From NCBI GenBank assembly GCA_964629885.1, contig CAZVRJ010000009.1:1-64000 (forward strand): 64,000 nucleotides of DNA. The letters are read 5' to 3'. Shown in pieces: positions 1 through 7,299 of the stretch (the first letter of the stretch is position 1; every line of letters begins with the position of its first letter). The DNA is from CAYWCV01 sp964629885. Its GTDB lineage: Bacteria; Bacteroidota; Rhodothermia; Balneolales; CAYWCV01. The notes under the pieces are model-generated. The model was not told the DNA's origin and did not search any database. It was given only the letters and a program-made list of their open reading frames with translations. Position numbers and translations under genes: made by a program.

Positions 1-527
1 GTGGGATCGACGTCAAGCTATATGGTGAGGCCAACGACTCGGTGGGTAAGAGCATGAGCGGTGGACGCATTGTGATTCAGCCAAGCGATGAGTCGGTATT
101 TAGAGCCGAGGAGAATGCGATCTTAGGCAACTGTGCCCTGTACGGGGCCACTGGCGGGGTGCTCTTCGTGAACGGGTTGGCCGGCGACCGCTTTGCCGTG
201 CGCAACTCGGGGGCAACAGCGGTTGTCGAGGGCACGGGCTTGCATGCGTGCGAGTATATGACCAACGGGACGGTTGTCATATTGGGCAAGACATCCCCAA
301 ACATCGGTGCTGGTATGACCGGTGGAACGCTGTTCACATACGGTGACCGAAGTGAGCATGTGAACGGTGAATATGTCGCCGCATCAAAACTGACCGATGC
401 CGATGAGCGCTTGTTGAAATCCTTGCTCGAAGATTACCTCAGCGAAACGGGAAGCAACACGGCAAGAGCGATTTTGCAATTATGGCCCGCTTGTGTTCAG
501 AAATTCCATAAATGGGTTGCTAGATAA
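1..527 (+). CDS. gltB: Glutamate synthase large subunit, C-terminal fragment
   Basis: The window opens inside this gene; the reading frame runs from base 3 and ends at the stop at 527, so only about the last 174 residues are present. The fragment is the GXGXG beta-helix domain of the NADPH- or ferredoxin-dependent glutamate synthase alpha subunit: glycine-rich turns such as SMSGGRIVI, LYGATGG, GLAGDRFAVRNSG and IGAGMTGG repeat at regular spacing. The full enzyme moves the amide of glutamine onto 2-oxoglutarate in the cytoplasm. The last 30 or so residues are less conserved-looking than the helix. The amidotransferase and FMN domains lie upstream, outside the window. Family assignment is firm; the partner small subunit is not visible. 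Confidence 0.93.
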   Translation, partial: GIDVKLYGEANDSVGKSMSGGRIVIQPSDESVFRAEENAILGNCALYGATGGVLFVNGLAGDRFAVRNSGATAVVEGTGLHACEYMTNGTVVILGKTSPNIGAGMTGGTLFTYGDRSEHVNGEYVAASKLTDADERLLKSLLEDYLSETGSNTARAILQLWPACVQKFHKWVAR

Positions 528-652
528 TGTGCGTGGGTTAATACAAATACACATTACTTTGTCACTTCGACTATGCTCGGTATCATATTTCGCAGTTATG
601 TAGTTAAAACACTTAAATTGGGCCCTTGTGTGAAATGAGCTTAAAACTGGCA

Positions 653-1378
653 ATGGACTATAGTGACTATATTGTTTTTGTTGACGAGTCTGGAGATCAC
701 GGCCTTGAGAACATCGATACTGCATATCCTGTTTTTGTCCTAACGTTTTGCGTTTTCAAAATATCGGATTATGTAAACATTGCCGTACCACGAACTCAAA
801 GTTTGAAGTTTCATTACTTTGGTCATGACCAAATCATACTTCATGAAAAAGACATCAGAAAACAAGAGGGGGTATTTCTTCAATTCCGAGGGAATGTTGT
901 TCGAAGAAATAACTTTCTGGGTGATATAAGCAGCCTGGTTAGTGAAGTACCGTTTAAGATCATCCCCATCATAATTGATAAAACGAAACTTATAAAGAGT
1001 TATACATTGCCCTATAATCCTTATAACCTAGGGCTCAGGTTTGGTCTTGAGAGGGTTGCCAAGCATCTTATTAATGCGGGGTGCTCATCAAAATTAACTC
1101 ACATTGTGTTTGAGAAGAGAGGGAAAAAGGAGGATGACGAGCTAGAACTTGAATTTCGTCGAATTTGTGACAATCACATATTGGGCTATAAGAAATTCGA
1201 CTTCAGCAAGTTATTGTTACGACCGCTATTTGCCGACAAGCGCAGTAATTCGACTGGACTTCAAATTGCTGACTTGACCGCTCGTCCAATTGGCGTGAAT
1301 TTCTTGAATCCAGATAAACAAAACCGTGCTTTTGAGATTATTGAGCCTAAGGTAAAATCGAAGAAAATATTTCCATAA
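653..1378 (+). CDS. DUF3800 domain protein
   Basis: About 240 residues with the DUF3800 signature near the N-terminus, YIVFVDESGDHG, where the Asp-Glu-Ser-Gly-Asp run is the conserved acidic core. A later conserved acidic segment, GLQIADLTARPI, is also typical of the family. DUF3800 proteins are predicted to adopt an RNase H-like nuclease fold and are common in accessory DNA; no function has been shown for this one. I chose ATG 653 because it places the motif a few residues from the start as usual; ATGs at 626 and 635 are alternatives. Base composition is more A+T-rich than the flanking glutamate synthase, which hints at acquisition by transfer. Confidence 0.85.
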   Translation: MDYSDYIVFVDESGDHGLENIDTAYPVFVLTFCVFKISDYVNIAVPRTQSLKFHYFGHDQIILHEKDIRKQEGVFLQFRGNVVRRNNFLGDISSLVSEVPFKIIPIIIDKTKLIKSYTLPYNPYNLGLRFGLERVAKHLINAGCSSKLTHIVFEKRGKKEDDELELEFRRICDNHILGYKKFDFSKLLLRPLFADKRSNSTGLQIADLTARPIGVNFLNPDKQNRAFEIIEPKVKSKKIFP

Positions 1379-1410
1379 AAAACAAAAAGCCCCAGAAAAA
1401 TCTGAGGCCC
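1377..1410. terminator. Possible hairpin terminator after the DUF3800 gene
   Basis: Directly after the stop at 1378 an A-tract (1377-1388) leads into an imperfect hairpin: CCCAGA, loop AAAA, TCTGAGG, with one bulged A. The run of A means the U-tract follows the stem only on the minus-strand transcript, so it would stop antisense transcription better than sense. Weak evidence. Confidence 0.35.
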
Positions 1411-1636
1411 CTTGCCGACCGGGAAAAGCCCAATCCATAATTACTTAATCAATATTGTTATAACGGATTTAAAAGGCAAATGTTTTATCGACAATTGCGG
1501 AAGTTTGCGTCCGCAGTGGCGGTATATCCTCGATCAATTACTCAGTGTGATCAACGTTAGTGTGCAGACAGTCGAGATTGTGGAGGAATTGCTTCGAGTG
1601 GAGTTTTGAACACCCTTTTAAAAGTTGAAAATTCGC

Positions 1637-1681
1637 AGGTTCAGATCGGGTTCAGATCGGGTTCACAATAGTTCGCAATTT
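1637..1681 (+). repeat. Dispersed 35-bp repeat, copy 1 (with internal 11-bp duplication)
   Basis: The word CAGGTTCAGATCGGGTTCA is followed by a second GATCGGGTTCA and then CAATAGTTCGCAATTT. Nearly the same sequence occurs on the opposite strand at 27921-27956, without the 11-bp duplication. Copy 1 lies about 140-180 bases upstream of the gene at 1820 and just before a promoter-like pair of hexamers. The rest of the spacer from 1379 to 1819 shows no credible gene. Confidence 0.75.
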
Positions 1682-1684
1682 ATT

Positions 1685-1714
1685 TTGACTAAGTGTAGTC
1701 ATCATAGGTATGAT
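1685..1714 (+). promoter_or_regulatory. Predicted sigma70-type promoter with overlapping inverted repeats
   Basis: TTGACT (1685-1690) and TATGAT (1709-1714) are separated by 18 bases, close to the general -35/-10 consensus. Two adjacent perfect inverted repeats overlap it: GACTA-AGTG-TAGTC at 1687-1700 and CATCATA-GG-TATGATG at 1700-1715, the second covering the -10 hexamer, where a repressor could bind. It would drive the five-gene operon beginning at 1820. Bacteroidota often use a different -7/-33 promoter, so this remains a prediction. Confidence 0.45.
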
Positions 1715-1819
1715 GTGTATAGCTCAGTGTGCGAAATGTGTCGGACTTTAATAGGGTGACGCGATGATCACATTGGATACCTAAAAAAAAGAAGAACAAT
1801 ATCTTGAGGATTAATTGGT

Positions 1820-2455
1820 ATGAACTACTCCTACATTATCGGAATTGTAGCTTTATCTATAGTGCTTATGGGCACAACTGGCAAGGGCAGCAAAAAAATG
1901 GATCCTATTCCAGCTGGTTGTGAAGCAACTCCTTTGGAATTGAAAACTGACATAAGTGACCCGAAATCAACTGGTTTTGAGAAAATTGACGACTTCAACA
2001 TGAGTGCAAAGCTTTTCCGTTCTCAAACTTTAGGCATTGCGGACAATGCACTCAAATTGACAGTTACCATGTGCCAAGTTAACGATCCCGATATTGGCGA
2101 ATATACTCACAGAGAGTGTTTTATTGGCTTAGATCTTCAACGTACCGACGATTGCGCTGGTGCTATAAAGAGAGAGGGTAAGGGTGTTGTACTAGAACGA
2201 ATTGCAAGTTCATTGGTTGATGGCGCTGCGACATTAGTGTTGGGTGAAAATTTGATTAGCCAATCTGCACAGGTTTCAAAGGCAACAATGGATGAAGTAA
2301 AAGGAAACCCAGTAAAAATGAGAAATGCACGTGGTGCAGTGAGCAGCCTCGATGAGACTGTAGTTGAGGTAAAGAACTCAGTGGAAGCGCTCAGATCAGC
2401 AATGAAATACGCTGAGGGTTCGAAGGCAGCACTTGAAAAATGGGATCTACAATGA
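1820..2455 (+). CDS. Exported protein of unknown function (operon gene 1)
   Basis: A 211-residue protein that I do not recognise. Residues 1-20 form a hydrophobic N-terminal segment (SYIIGIVALSIVLMG) consistent with a signal peptide or membrane anchor. Four cysteines follow in the middle (residues 33-115, e.g. VTMCQVND, HRECFIGL, DDCAGA). The C-terminal 70 residues are polar and probably helical. GAGGA lies about 10 bases before the ATG. The stop overlaps the next start as ATGA at 2452, so translation is probably coupled to the CsgG-like gene. By position it is the first member of a cell-envelope operon. Confidence 0.7.
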   Translation: MNYSYIIGIVALSIVLMGTTGKGSKKMDPIPAGCEATPLELKTDISDPKSTGFEKIDDFNMSAKLFRSQTLGIADNALKLTVTMCQVNDPDIGEYTHRECFIGLDLQRTDDCAGAIKREGKGVVLERIASSLVDGAATLVLGENLISQSAQVSKATMDEVKGNPVKMRNARGAVSSLDETVVEVKNSVEALRSAMKYAEGSKAALEKWDLQ

Positions 2456-3324
2456 TTCGGTCATTAATATTTTGTCTTGTAGTTTTACTAATTACAAGCA
2501 GTTCTGCTTTATGTCAAGGCAGTAAAAGTGTGAGTACGGATGGTCGTCAAGTTGTAGGCATCACTAAGTTGACTTCAACTGGAAATGAGGCAGCAGAACG
2601 GTTTCTCCCGCTTGTAACAGAGAGGCTCATCGATGTTGTAGAGGGTACTAACCGGTTTCGTTTGGTTGACCTTACATCGGATGAGGCCAGACGAATTGCA
2701 ATTGAAGCTGCCAAAGATAATTACAAGGCAGATAATTCATTCAATGTGACTGACAATGCATCTCTCGTTGCTGAGTACACATTAACTGCTGATGTTGGGT
2801 CATTGCGATTCATTAAGCAAAAAGAGAAGGGTAATGACGTCTACAAGGCAGATTTAGTCATGACGCTGAAATTAATTGACACGTCCACAGGGCAAAACAC
2901 ATACTCTGAAACGTTTACATCTGCTCGATCAGAATCGGCTATAAGTCCTGAAAGAGCTGTATCCAACGCTTTTGACACAATCAAAGAGACAATTCGAAGC
3001 AGTGTGTTGGCTAATTTTCCAGTTGTAACAACTGTAGCAAAGGTCAGGGACGAATCAGGAGGAAGTGCAACTAACCTCATCGTTTTTGGGGGCACCGGAA
3101 TGAATCTTCAGATTGGGCAGAAATTTGATGTGTTTATTCTCGATTTCTCATTGAGTCCGCCTTTGGAGGAGAAAATAGGCAGCGTGACCATCACCCAAAA
3201 CCTTGATCCGCGTTACTCTAATGCAAAGGTTGAGGTTGGTGGAGATAAAATACAGGCTGCGATTAGTGGCAATCAAACCGTCAGACTGCGATCGATTCTA
3301 TCTGCGTCTTCTCAAAGGAGGTAG
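2452..3324 (+). CDS. CsgG-like exported protein
   Basis: A 290-residue secreted protein starting at the ATG of the ATGA overlap (MIRSLIFCLVVLL), with a signal peptide ending near LCQG. The body resembles the CsgG/LpoB/FlgT-like fold: GRQVVGITKLTS opens the first strand, then come helices with ERFLPLVTERLIDVV, a TLTADVGSLRF strand and a MTLKLIDTSTGQNTYSETF beta hairpin, followed by a C-terminal beta-rich segment with an LQIGQKFDVF turn. Such proteins sit in the periplasm or at the outer membrane. No lipobox Cys is evident, so it is not the secretion pore CsgG itself. Resemblance is at fold level only. Confidence 0.6.
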   Translation: MIRSLIFCLVVLLITSSSALCQGSKSVSTDGRQVVGITKLTSTGNEAAERFLPLVTERLIDVVEGTNRFRLVDLTSDEARRIAIEAAKDNYKADNSFNVTDNASLVAEYTLTADVGSLRFIKQKEKGNDVYKADLVMTLKLIDTSTGQNTYSETFTSARSESAISPERAVSNAFDTIKETIRSSVLANFPVVTTVAKVRDESGGSATNLIVFGGTGMNLQIGQKFDVFILDFSLSPPLEEKIGSVTITQNLDPRYSNAKVEVGGDKIQAAISGNQTVRLRSILSASSQRR

Positions 3325-3330
3325 CATTAT

Positions 3331-3759
3331 ATGAACAAAACTTCTGTTTTCGCTCTCTTGTGCCTGATGTGGGCGGGTTTCAGTAATGTGTCAGCTCAGG
3401 ATAGGATTATGCAGGTTGATCAAGAAAGCATTCAGTACAATGATGGCACCGTGACGATGAGTGTAACCATTCCAACTTTCAAAAAGAGACTTAAGGCGTC
3501 AGAAGCAGCATCAAGGCTGAGGATTGAGTTAGTCTCAAAGATCATAGACGAGGGTGTGGAGAAGACCCCCTACAACAGAAGATTTGATATAAACAAGTCA
3601 ATAAACCTAGACGACTTAGTACGATTGATTGGACCTGATATTGAGTTGTTCGACTTGGTACTGAGCAAGACCACTGTAAATGCACGTTGTGCATTCGACA
3701 TTAAGCACATTGAAAGAAAACTGATGGATAATGGATATTTACGAAAGTTTGGCATCTGA
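3331..3759 (+). CDS. Small exported protein of unknown function (operon gene 3)
   Basis: A 142-residue protein with a clean signal peptide (residues 1-22, ending NVSAQ). The mature part is an alternating beta/alpha sequence with one Cys (NARCAFDI). It is preceded by a near-perfect Shine-Dalgarno, AAAGGAGG, that overlaps the end of the upstream gene, with the ATG about eight bases later. I do not recognise a family. The downstream gene starts one base after its stop. Confidence 0.65.
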   Translation: MNKTSVFALLCLMWAGFSNVSAQDRIMQVDQESIQYNDGTVTMSVTIPTFKKRLKASEAASRLRIELVSKIIDEGVEKTPYNRRFDINKSINLDDLVRLIGPDIELFDLVLSKTTVNARCAFDIKHIERKLMDNGYLRKFGI

Positions 3760-3760
3760 C

Positions 3761-4702
3761 ATGAATCTAACACCAATCCCCCAATTTACTTTACGCCGTT
3801 TCTCAATCGTGGCATTATTGATTGTTCTCGCTTCTCAACCAATGCTTGCACAACCAAACATTAACCAGCCACGAATATTGGTAGTGCCATTCACCACCTC
3901 CGACAAAAATGCGATGGTGGAGTATGATTCTAAGCCTGAAATGAGACAAGTGATGGTGGAAATTGCTAATGCGATGAATCAAAGAGGGTTTCAACCTGAC
4001 GATTTTCAGGAGGTGATTCGTAAGGTACAAGAAACAGACAACATCAACTTACTGCGTGATGCGGACGTCAATCCGGTGGATAAGATCATGCAGTATGCTA
4101 CTTCGGACATAGTGATCTACTCTGAGATCTTTATTCACTCACAAGGTGATGGGTCGAACAGTGTTCAGATTAATCTAAGAGCCATAGATAAGGTATCTTC
4201 TAAGTCGTTGTTTTCTCAGAATTTCATGGCAACGCCACATTTCCGAACAACCGATTTTGGTTTTCTAGGCCAGAAGGCACTAAACCATGAAGGTCAATTG
4301 GATGCGTTCATTAATGGGTTGAACAAGGCATTGGGCGACATCAGGGAGAATGGTCGTAGCATATCACTCAGAATTCAAAAATCGAGTTCATCTGAGATTG
4401 GACTTGATGAGGAAGTAGACGAAGCGACGTACTCCACTCTGGCAGATGTTGTAATTGACCACATCAAAAAAACTTCTTTCAAGAACAACTTTCGTATTTC
4501 GACCAATACAGGCCGTGAGCTGTACTTTGATGAAATCAGAATACCTATACTAGACTCAGACGGGAATAATTTCTTACCATCGGACTTTGCACGCGACATT
4601 AGAGTATTTCTGACAAGGGTTTGCTCAGACTATAAGGGTGAACGTGTCAGAATTGATGCCCCAGACATTCGAAATGGTGTAATTACTGTACTACTCCCAT
4701 GA
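3761..4702 (+). CDS. DUF6175 family exported protein
   Basis: 313 residues from ATG 3761, one base after the previous stop. Residues 1-30 are a signal peptide (FSIVALLIVLASQPMLAQ). The mature protein matches the layout I know for DUF6175: an opening PRILVVPF strand, an MNQRGF...DDF helix, VDKIMQYATSDIVIYSE, a VQINLRAID strand, a GRSISLRIQ strand and a C-terminal RIPILDSDG...FARDIRVFL segment. DUF6175 proteins occur in Bacteroidota envelopes and are uncharacterised. An in-frame ATG at 3731 would add ten residues before the signal peptide and is less likely. The stop overlaps the next start (ATGA). Confidence 0.75.
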   Translation: MNLTPIPQFTLRRFSIVALLIVLASQPMLAQPNINQPRILVVPFTTSDKNAMVEYDSKPEMRQVMVEIANAMNQRGFQPDDFQEVIRKVQETDNINLLRDADVNPVDKIMQYATSDIVIYSEIFIHSQGDGSNSVQINLRAIDKVSSKSLFSQNFMATPHFRTTDFGFLGQKALNHEGQLDAFINGLNKALGDIRENGRSISLRIQKSSSSEIGLDEEVDEATYSTLADVVIDHIKKTSFKNNFRISTNTGRELYFDEIRIPILDSDGNNFLPSDFARDIRVFLTRVCSDYKGERVRIDAPDIRNGVITVLLP

Positions 4703-5946
4703 TCATGAAACATCTCGTTTTATTTATTCTTGTCAGCTTCTGTTTTACCAAGGTTTACGCTCAGACTATCGGGGATCTGATCATTGGAGTTGGCAGCATT
4801 GAACTACCAATTGAGAATTCTTCCAATTTGAAATCAAACATTGCATCGTTCATTACATCGAGTGCAACACGAGCTGGAGTACTATCAAATCAATATCCTA
4901 GCGCACGGTTTATAACTAATGTAAGTGCAGTTCAATTGGATGGCGATAGGATTCAAATAAATGGAATACCATTATGGATAGCTGAAATACAGTACGACTT
5001 TTCAATTGTCGAGACAGGTTCTGGTAACCAATTTGCAGCATATACAATAACAGTCAAACAATCAGGTGACTCTGAGAATGACCTGATGCGTCAGTCTGTT
5101 AAAGAGTTGAATTCGAAACGTAATGCATTTGTTTCCTTCATGACGCAAACTAAAGCCGACATATTAAAGTACTACGAAGATAACATGGATCGCCTATTAA
5201 AAAATGCGGAGCTCTACAAGTCCCAGCACGACTTCGATAGCGCAATTCGTCTCTTAGGCCAAATTCCACGCGAATGTAATGACTATGACAAGGTGCATAA
5301 AGCAATTGAAACTACCTACATGGCAAAGCTCGAGTTTGAATGTGATTCAAGAATGGTGCAATTCAACGTTCTTAAAGGACAACAAAAGTATGACGAAGCC
5401 ATTGAACTGCTCATGGAGCTTCCAAACGGGTCTAGTTGCCATGCAAAAGCGGCAAAGCTTATTGAGGAGGTTAAGAACGAAGTCTGCAGCATATACATCC
5501 AGAATGCAGAGAGTAATTTTAGTTTGGGTAACGCAAATGGCGCATTATCGAGCTTGCTAGGATTGGAACAGTTGTCACCGTCTTGTGCAAGTCGGAAAAA
5601 TGCACTCGAAGCAAATATTCGACAACGCCTTGATGAATCTGCACGTCTGAAATGGGAACAACAGCAGCGTGAGTACAAAGACCGTGTCGAACTGGTGCAT
5701 AAACAAATGGACCTCCAACACGACTTGGTAAGTAAAGCTATACAAAGTGAAGCACAGCTACGAACCAAAAAAATGGAGCTTGATCATCAGGCAGCCATGA
5801 AGGCAAGTCAAAACAACTCACAGTCCTCAGTATTCCTTGTTAGTCCTTCGGCAGAATACGTAATTCTGAGGGCAACGGCACGAAACAATTCGGGCACGCC
5901 CAATAAACGATACATTAATGCCTACTACAGTAGCATCATGCGGTAG
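4699..5946 (+). CDS. Exported TPR-like/coiled-coil protein (operon gene 5)
   Basis: A 415-residue protein with a signal peptide (MKHLVLFILVSFCF, cleavage near VYAQ). The N-terminal third is beta-rich (residues 25-130). Residues 165-310 contain helical repeats of TPR type (AELYKSQHDFDSAIRLLGQIP, LKGQQKYDEAIELLMELP, NANGALSSLLGLEQL), each ending with a Cys-containing turn. Residues 320-385 form a charged coiled coil rich in Glu, Gln and Lys. It ends the operon and converges on hisA with a 29-base gap. Function unknown; a scaffold role in an envelope complex with the CsgG-like and DUF6175 proteins is inference. Confidence 0.65.
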   Translation: MIMKHLVLFILVSFCFTKVYAQTIGDLIIGVGSIELPIENSSNLKSNIASFITSSATRAGVLSNQYPSARFITNVSAVQLDGDRIQINGIPLWIAEIQYDFSIVETGSGNQFAAYTITVKQSGDSENDLMRQSVKELNSKRNAFVSFMTQTKADILKYYEDNMDRLLKNAELYKSQHDFDSAIRLLGQIPRECNDYDKVHKAIETTYMAKLEFECDSRMVQFNVLKGQQKYDEAIELLMELPNGSSCHAKAAKLIEEVKNEVCSIYIQNAESNFSLGNANGALSSLLGLEQLSPSCASRKNALEANIRQRLDESARLKWEQQQREYKDRVELVHKQMDLQHDLVSKAIQSEAQLRTKKMELDHQAAMKASQNNSQSSVFLVSPSAEYVILRATARNNSGTPNKRYINAYYSSIMR

Positions 5947-5975
5947 TCTTGATCAACTTTCCGCCCTGACCACGA

Positions 5976-6692
5976 TCACTGAAACACCGCCATCTCCGCT
6001 AGGCTGACATACCCCTCGTAGTAGGCGCGGCCGACAACGCAGGAGTGGACTCCGATACCGGCAAGCTCCTGCAAATCGCCGAGGTTGCTAACACCCCCGC
6101 TGGCTATTAGACGCATGGATGGGAAACGGCCCATGAGGTCTTCATACAAATCCACATTTGGTCCGCTCAACATGCCGTCGCGACCTACGTCGGTACATAG
6201 GATCTCCGTGAGACCAGCTATGACCATCGGTTGTAGGAAATCTTCGATCGTCACATCCGATGTCTCGAGCCATCCTGCATAGGCGACCTTGCCACCTTTG
6301 AGATCCATCCCCAAAATACAACGGTCACCACCATGAGTGCGAATGGCATCGATCCAAGCATCGGACGATTTCACGGCCATGGAGCTGACCACTACACGAT
6401 GGAGTCCGGCATCCAACAGTTGGTCGATATTTTCCCGGGTACGAATGCCCCCACCGGTCTGCACCTCCATGCCTGTCTGGCGGACGATCTCGGTTATAAT
6501 GGGCAGATTCACAAAACGTCCCTCTTTGGCGCCGTTGAGGTCCACGATGTGCAGCCTACGGAAACCGGCATCTCGATATACATTGGCTTGGTCGATGGGG
6601 GAGAGCGGATAGACGGTCACATCGTCGTATGCGCCTTTTTTTAGACGGACAACCTTGCCGTCGAGTAGATCAATGGCGGGGATTACGTGCAT
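5976..6692 (-). CDS. hisA: Phosphoribosylformimino-AICAR ribotide isomerase HisA
   Basis: A 238-residue TIM barrel that converts ProFAR to PRFAR in histidine synthesis. The catalytic Asp of strand 1 is in IPAIDLLDGKVVRL; the second catalytic Asp region is ILGMDLKGGKVAYAGW; the phosphate loops are GGGIRT and IASGGVSNLGDL; DVGRDGMLSGPN is the usual HisA strand-6 motif. ATG 6692 begins exactly before the conserved HVIPAIDL and follows the hisH stop by one base; the longer open frame upstream is shadow sequence of hisH. It is the last gene of the operon. hisF, which usually follows, is absent here. Confidence 0.95.
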   Translation of the reverse strand: MHVIPAIDLLDGKVVRLKKGAYDDVTVYPLSPIDQANVYRDAGFRRLHIVDLNGAKEGRFVNLPIITEIVRQTGMEVQTGGGIRTRENIDQLLDAGLHRVVVSSMAVKSSDAWIDAIRTHGGDRCILGMDLKGGKVAYAGWLETSDVTIEDFLQPMVIAGLTEILCTDVGRDGMLSGPNVDLYEDLMGRFPSMRLIASGGVSNLGDLQELAGIGVHSCVVGRAYYEGYVSLAEMAVFQ

Positions 6693-6693
6693 G

Positions 6694-7299
6694 TCAGATG
6701 GCAATGGGTTGGTAAACGATGTCGCAAAAATTTCGCAGCAGAGTGGCACCGGCGGCTCCAGACTTTTCGGGATGGTACTGCACCCCCATAAAATTCCCGC
6801 GGGCGGCCACTGCCGTAAACTCGACCCCATATTCGCAGGAGGCAAGGGTTACGTCGCCAAGCGGCGGGTAATAGCTGTGCACAAAGTAATGGAAGTCGGT
6901 TGCATCGAGTCCGATAAGCAGAGGATGACGCTTCACCTCCTTGAAGGTGTTCCATCCCATGTGCGGCACTTTTTGTTCAGTGCTGTCAAATTTGTTTAGG
7001 TGGCCTGGAAAAATACCGAGCGTTGGTATAGTTGATTCCTCCGACGACTCGAACATCAGCTGTAGGCCCACACAGATGCCCAGCACGGGCTTGGTAGCCT
7101 GTAGAAGCCATTGGTCCAGTCCCTTGTCGATGAGCGATCTCATGGCGGCTTCAGCGTGTCCAACGCCAGGGAATATCACACCCCTGGCCTCGTTGAGCAC
7201 TTCGTGGTCGGATGTGATTACATGCTCTACACCCAGCCGAGCCAATGCATTGCTCACACTGGCCACATTGCCGGCATCGTAGTCGATCATGGCGATCAT
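6694..7299 (-). CDS. hisH: Imidazole glycerol phosphate synthase glutaminase subunit HisH
   Basis: A 201-residue class I glutamine amidotransferase that supplies ammonia to HisF. The nucleophile elbow LGICVGLQLMFE holds the catalytic Cys, and the His/Glu pair is in GVQYHPEKSG. The GVGHAEAAM oxyanion strand and HMGWNT are also typical. The start at 7299 overlaps the hisCB stop as ATGA and places MIAMIDYDAGN at the N-terminus, as expected; the open frame upstream lies inside hisCB. Its partner HisF must be encoded elsewhere. Confidence 0.95.
   Translation of the reverse strand: MIAMIDYDAGNVASVSNALARLGVEHVITSDHEVLNEARGVIFPGVGHAEAAMRSLIDKGLDQWLLQATKPVLGICVGLQLMFESSEESTIPTLGIFPGHLNKFDSTEQKVPHMGWNTFKEVKRHPLLIGLDATDFHYFVHSYYPPLGDVTLASCEYGVEFTAVAARGNFMGVQYHPEKSGAAGATLLRNFCDIVYQPIAI

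Noticed and set aside
1412..1609. 65-codon ORF in the spacer after the DUF3800 gene
   Set aside because: It starts inside the hairpin region, has no ribosome binding site, no recognisable motif and no signal peptide.
5976..6845. Longer HisA start with a 51-residue extension
   Set aside because: The extension is read from the hisH coding region in another frame; ATG 6692 precedes the conserved HisA N-terminus.
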